Source of the DNA: UBA1149 sp963579235
GTDB lineage: Bacteria > Desulfobacterota > Binatia > UBA1149
Direction of reading: 5' to 3'
NCBI GenBank assembly: GCA_963579235.1
Contig: CAUZFM010000065.1
Span: forward strand, 1-15,336
Length of the DNA: 15,336 nt
Shown: positions 12,551 through 15,336 of the stretch, piece after piece
How the letters are laid out: every line of letters begins with the position of its first letter
Position numbering within the stretch: position 1 is the stretch's first letter
Translations under genes and position numbers: made by a program
The notes under the pieces: generated by a model
What the model was told of the DNA's origin: nothing
Seen by the model: the letters and a program-made list of their open reading frames with translations, nothing else
The model's database searches: none

Positions 12551-12684
12551 AGTGCAATAGGCCTGAGGGCGGGCGACGATGGAGATGAGTAACAGTGGGT
12601 AGGGGTAGAAGAGACGATTACGTCGGCCGGGCAGGCAGAAGAGGCCCCCCGGGTGCGCGCCGCAGACCGGCCAGGGGTGAACGC

Positions 12685-13422
12685 ATGGTGGCCGGCGGGG
12701 CCCATGCCGTGGAAGAAGCCATGGCCGGCCCCTCCGAGCTGCACTGCGTTTACGTTGACGAAGGGGCCCCGGCGCGCGCGCAACAGCTGGCCCGGGCCGC
12801 CCGCGAGGCCGGGCTCGCTGTTTCGACCGTCCCTGTTGACGAATGCGACTCGATGTCAGGGGTCAGGTCGGGTGGGGTCGCGGCTGAAATAACCTTTGTT
12901 TACAGGGAGTTTCGCGAACTTCTGCATGAACTGCCGGATGGCGCCGTCGGCTGTGGGCCGCTTTTATTGCTCGACCAGATCACTGATCCGGTGAACCTGG
13001 GTGCCGTCATAAGAACAGCCGAGGCGGCGGGGGCCCTCGCCGTGGTCCTGCCAGGTCGGCGCGCAGCACCGGTGACGGCTACCGTCCTGCGCATATCGGC
13101 GGGAGCCGCACTACACCTGCCAGTTTGCAGGGTAGCCAACCTTTCTCGGGCCATCGAAATGTCCCAGCAGGCCGGTTTCTGGGCAGTTGGCCTTGACGCC
13201 GAGGCCGACGATCTTCTCGAGCCGCCGCCGTCTCCACGGCCTGCTGCGCTGGTGCTGGGCAGTGAGGGCAGTGGGCTGAGGCCCCTGGTGGCTCGCAACT
13301 GCGACCAATTGGCCCGCTTGCCCATGCGCGGGCGGGTTGCGTCGCTGAATGCGTCGGCCGCGGCGGCGGTTGCACTGTACCGGGTGGCCGAAGGATTGTT
13401 CCCCGGGCGCTCCAGCGGTTGA
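12685..13422 (+). CDS. rlmB: 23S rRNA (guanosine-2'-O-)-methyltransferase RlmB-type, TrmH/SPOUT family
   Basis: This 245-residue protein (E. coli RlmB 243) methylates a guanosine 2'-OH in 23S rRNA (Gm2251 in E. coli) using S-adenosylmethionine. An N-terminal substrate-binding domain starts at GGAHAVEEAM (residues 4-13). The SPOUT domain has motif 1 DPVNLGAVIRTAEAAG (101-116, with Asn104 and Arg110), motif 2 LVLGSEGSGL (189-198) and motif 3 LPMRGRVASLNASAAAAVAL (212-231), forming the trefoil knot. The GxHAV opening and the ISAGAALHLPVCRVANL region favour RlmB over other TrmH-family members. I chose ATG 12685 because it gives the family length and has AGGGG (12673-12677) upstream. A GTG at 12595 (GGAG ten bases upstream) would add 30 Arg/Gly-rich residues, several encoded by AGA/AGG codons. 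It lies ahead of the tRNA-tuf cluster. Confidence 0.9.
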   Translation: MVAGGAHAVEEAMAGPSELHCVYVDEGAPARAQQLARAAREAGLAVSTVPVDECDSMSGVRSGGVAAEITFVYREFRELLHELPDGAVGCGPLLLLDQITDPVNLGAVIRTAEAAGALAVVLPGRRAAPVTATVLRISAGAALHLPVCRVANLSRAIEMSQQAGFWAVGLDAEADDLLEPPPSPRPAALVLGSEGSGLRPLVARNCDQLARLPMRGRVASLNASAAAAVALYRVAEGLFPGRSSG

Positions 13423-13458
13423 CTCTCTCAAACCGGGTTGATAGGAAAAGGCGTTTAC

Positions 13459-13489
13459 CCCGGCAGAAAAGCTCTACCGGGAGTGTTTT
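13459..13489 (+). terminator. Probable intrinsic terminator of rlmB
   Basis: CCCGG (13459-13463) pairs with CCGGG (13477-13481); inside it AG/CT can add two pairs around a short A-rich loop. TTTT (13486-13489) follows four bases after the stem. It lies 37 bases after the rlmB stop and would separate rlmB from the tRNA cluster. The rest of the gap to 13576 holds a second hairpin (CGGGC-GGGT-GCCCG, 13538-13551) and no promoter I could recognise with confidence. Confidence 0.4.
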
Positions 13490-13576
13490 GATGACGTGCC
13501 CCGTGGCGAGGACCAGGGTACTGAGTTTGTGTGGTTACGGGCGGGTGCCCGGTACCAGGATGGTTTAGCCCGGAGT

Positions 13577-13652
13577 GCCGATGTAGCTCAGCTGGTAGAG
13601 CAACTGATTTGTAATCAGTAGGTAGCCAGTTCGAGTCTGGCCATCGGCTCCA
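13577..13652 (+). tRNA. tRNA-Thr (anticodon UGU)
   Basis: Acceptor GCCGATG pairs with CATCGGC. The anticodon stem ACTGA/TCAGT carries loop TTTGTAA, giving UGU. The D arm GCTC/GAGC and the T arm (GCCAG-TTCGAGT-CTGGC) are regular. Discriminator T and CCA are encoded (13649-13652). It is the first of four tRNA genes ahead of tuf and corresponds by position and anticodon to E. coli thrU. Confidence 0.97.
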
Positions 13653-13666
13653 GGGGAAGTGTGCCA

Positions 13667-13752
13667 GGAGGGGTGCCCGAGCGGTCAATGGGAGCAGACT
13701 GTAAATCTGCCGGCGTACGCCTACGGAGGTTCGAATCCTCCCCTCTCCACCA
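13667..13752 (+). tRNA. tRNA-Tyr (anticodon GUA)
   Basis: Acceptor GGAGGGG pairs with CCTCTCC (one G-T pair). The anticodon stem GCAGA/TCTGC carries loop CTGTAAA, giving GUA. A long variable arm, typical of bacterial tRNA-Tyr, and T arm GGAGG-TTCGAAT-CCTCC are present. Discriminator A and CCA are encoded (13749-13752). It starts 14 bases after tRNA-Thr(UGU) and corresponds to E. coli tyrU. Confidence 0.97.
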
Positions 13753-13870
13753 CTTACTGGAGTGTGGTGGTTGGCGGGCGGCGTGGTCGGTGTCAGGGTC
13801 TCGAGGAACGGTAGGTATAGAAGGGTAAGTAGTTCGAGCGGTAAGGCTTGTCGTGTGTTGTTTGTTTGTT

Positions 13871-13944
13871 GCGGGAGTAGCTCAGTTGGCTAGAGCGTCA
13901 GCCTTCCAAGCTGAGGGTCGCGAGTTCGAGTCTCGTCTCCCGCT
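13871..13944 (+). tRNA. tRNA-Gly (anticodon UCC), no encoded CCA
   Basis: Acceptor GCGGGAG pairs with CTCCCGC. The anticodon stem TCAGC/GCTGA carries loop CTTCCAA, giving UCC. The D arm and T arm (GCGAG-TTCGAGT-CTCGT) are regular. After discriminator T13944 the sequence reads TAC, so the CCA end must be added after transcription. A 118-base spacer separates it from tRNA-Tyr; that spacer is G/T-rich, ends in TTTG repeats (13858-13870) and shows no gene. It corresponds to E. coli glyT. Confidence 0.96.
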
Positions 13945-14002
13945 TACCCGCCGCCCGGGGACGGGCTCGCTGCTGTAGTTGTAAAGACAAGGCGTCGAGA
14001 AG

Positions 14003-14075
<73 letters not shown>

Positions 14076-14136
14076 CGACAGGATTTGATAAGAACGGCTT
14101 GAGTAAGCCGCGAGAAAAGAGAAGAGGAGAGGAAGA

Positions 14137-15327
14137 ATGGGCAAGGAGAAATTTGATCGCAGCAAGCCGCACGTAAACGTGGGGACCATTGGTCATGTTG
14201 ACCACGGTAAGACCACACTGACGGCCGCGATAACGCTTATCCAGTCGAAGAAGACCGGCGGAGATTTCATAGCCTTCGAGGACATCGACAAGGCGCCCGA
14301 GGAGCGTGAGCGCGGCATAACGATCGCGACGGCCCACGTTGAGTACGAGACCGAAAATCGTCACTACGCGCACGTGGACTGTCCGGGTCACGCCGATTAC
14401 GTGAAGAACATGATCACGGGTGCTGCCCAGATGGACGGTGCGATCCTGGTGGTTTCGGCTGCCGACGGTCCGATGCCGCAGACCCGGGAGCACATCCTCC
14501 TGGCTCGGCAGGTAGGTGTTCCTCGCATCGTTGTTTTCATGAACAAGGCTGACATGGTTGACGACGCGGAGCTGCTTGAGCTCGTTGAGTTGGAGGTCCG
14601 CGAATTGCTGTCGAGTTATGATTTTCCGGGCGATGAGATTCCGATCGTGATCGGCAGTGCCCTGAAGGCTCTTGAGAACCCGGACGACGAAGAGGCGACC
14701 AAGTGCATAGGCGATCTGATGGAAGCCATTGACACTTACATTCCTATGCCCGAGCGCGCGATAGACAAGCCTTTCCTGATGCCGATCGAGGACGTGTTTT
14801 CGATATCCGGGCGCGGCACGGTCGTGACGGGACGCATCGAGGCGGGCACGGTCAACGTGGGCGAAGAGATCGAGATCGTGGGCATCCGCGAGACCGAGAA
14901 GACGACGGTCACCGGCGTGGAGATGTTTCGCAAGCTCCTGGATTCGGGGCAGGCGGGCGACAACGTTGGTTGCCTGCTACGAGGCACGAAGAAAGAAGAC
15001 GTCGAGCGCGGGCAGGTGTTGACCAAGCCCGGGGCGATAACCCCGCACACGAAGTTTGCAGCCGAGGCCTACATCCTGAACAAGGAAGAGGGCGGGAGGC
15101 ACACGCCTTTTTTCCAGGGCTACCGGCCTCAGTTTTATTTCCGTACGACCGACGTGACGGGCGTAGTGACGCTTGCCGAGGGCACCGAGATGGTGATGCC
15201 TGGCGACACGGTAACGGTTGCCGTTGAGTTGATCACCCCCATAGCGATGGACGACGGGCTTCGTTTTGCCATCCGCGAAGGCGGCCGCACGGTGGGAGCC
15301 GGCGTGGTCACCAAGATCACCGAGTAG
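14137..15327 (+). CDS. tuf: Elongation factor Tu
   Basis: This complete 396-residue EF-Tu delivers aminoacyl-tRNA to the ribosome as a GTP complex. The GTPase domain shows G1 GHVDHGKT (19-26), switch I RGITIATAHVEYE with the Mg-binding Thr62, G3 DCPGH (81-85, catalytic His85), G4 NKAD (136-139) and G5 GSALK (about 173-177). Two beta-barrel domains follow, with GRGTVVTGRIEAG and PFFQGYRPQFYFRTTDVTG, and the C-terminus ends VVTKITE. The ATG at 14137 has a strong purine-rich leader (AGGAG at 14125-14129, GAGG at 14129-14132). It is the last gene of a four-tRNA-tuf cluster with no terminator or promoter evident in the 61 bases before it, so read-through from the tRNAs is likely. Only nine bases of the window follow. 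Confidence 0.98.
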   Translation: MGKEKFDRSKPHVNVGTIGHVDHGKTTLTAAITLIQSKKTGGDFIAFEDIDKAPEERERGITIATAHVEYETENRHYAHVDCPGHADYVKNMITGAAQMDGAILVVSAADGPMPQTREHILLARQVGVPRIVVFMNKADMVDDAELLELVELEVRELLSSYDFPGDEIPIVIGSALKALENPDDEEATKCIGDLMEAIDTYIPMPERAIDKPFLMPIEDVFSISGRGTVVTGRIEAGTVNVGEEIEIVGIRETEKTTVTGVEMFRKLLDSGQAGDNVGCLLRGTKKEDVERGQVLTKPGAITPHTKFAAEAYILNKEEGGRHTPFFQGYRPQFYFRTTDVTGVVTLAEGTEMVMPGDTVTVAVELITPIAMDDGLRFAIREGGRTVGAGVVTKITE

Positions 15328-15336
15328 GCGGAGGCG

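Noticed and set aside
14255..14345. Switch I of EF-Tu reading ITIATAH instead of ITINTSH as a defect
   Set aside because: To my knowledge this variant is common in EF-Tu of deltaproteobacterial groups; the Mg-binding Thr and catalytic His are present.

Overview
The window is a GC-rich stretch of a Gram-negative bacterial chromosome made mostly of housekeeping genes. LptF/LptG indicate an outer membrane with lipopolysaccharide. The EF-Tu sequence and the protein at the left edge (Asp/Cys-rich repeats ending in a dockerin-like domain) resemble genes of the former Deltaproteobacteria and neighbouring phyla (Myxococcota, Desulfobacterota, Binatota-like). That placement is inferred from sequence character only.

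Layout, left to right. (1) 2-1537, +: the 3' part of a large secreted-type protein. It has two nearly identical 61-residue Cys-rich units, about ten CDDxxxCT-type units, a DUF4215-like Cys motif, a two-fold dockerin-like Ca-binding domain and a Ser/Thr tail. (2) 1774-7714, +: tRNA-Leu(UAG), then trigger factor, ClpP, ClpX and Lon, a protein folding and quality-control block with short spacers. (3) 7771-10130, +: tRNA-Val(UAC), tRNA-Asp(GUC), then rplM-rpsI-argC. The rplM leader holds a hairpin over the ribosome binding site and a short upstream reading frame overlapping the rplM start. (4) 10165-12416, -: lptF and lptG, overlapping by GTGA, the inner-membrane pair of the LPS export transporter, convergent with argC. 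(5) 12685-13422, +: rlmB, a 23S rRNA 2'-O-methyltransferase, divergent from lptF. (6) 13577-15327, +: tRNA-Thr(UGU), tRNA-Tyr(GUA), tRNA-Gly(UCC), tRNA-Thr(GGU) and tuf, the same order and anticodons as the E. coli thrU-tyrU-glyT-thrT-tufB operon.

Most of the genes serve translation (seven tRNAs, L13, S9, RlmB, EF-Tu) or the fate of new proteins (trigger factor at the ribosome exit, ClpXP and Lon for degradation). ArgC (arginine synthesis) and LptFG (envelope) are the exceptions. No gap of more than 300 bases lacks a gene. No mobile element, CRISPR array or phage gene was seen, and I did not find a new multi-gene system. The items most worth a second look are the repeat protein at the left edge, the rplM leader, the terminator-like hairpin ahead of rlmB, and the mix of CCA-encoding and CCA-lacking tRNA genes in one cluster.
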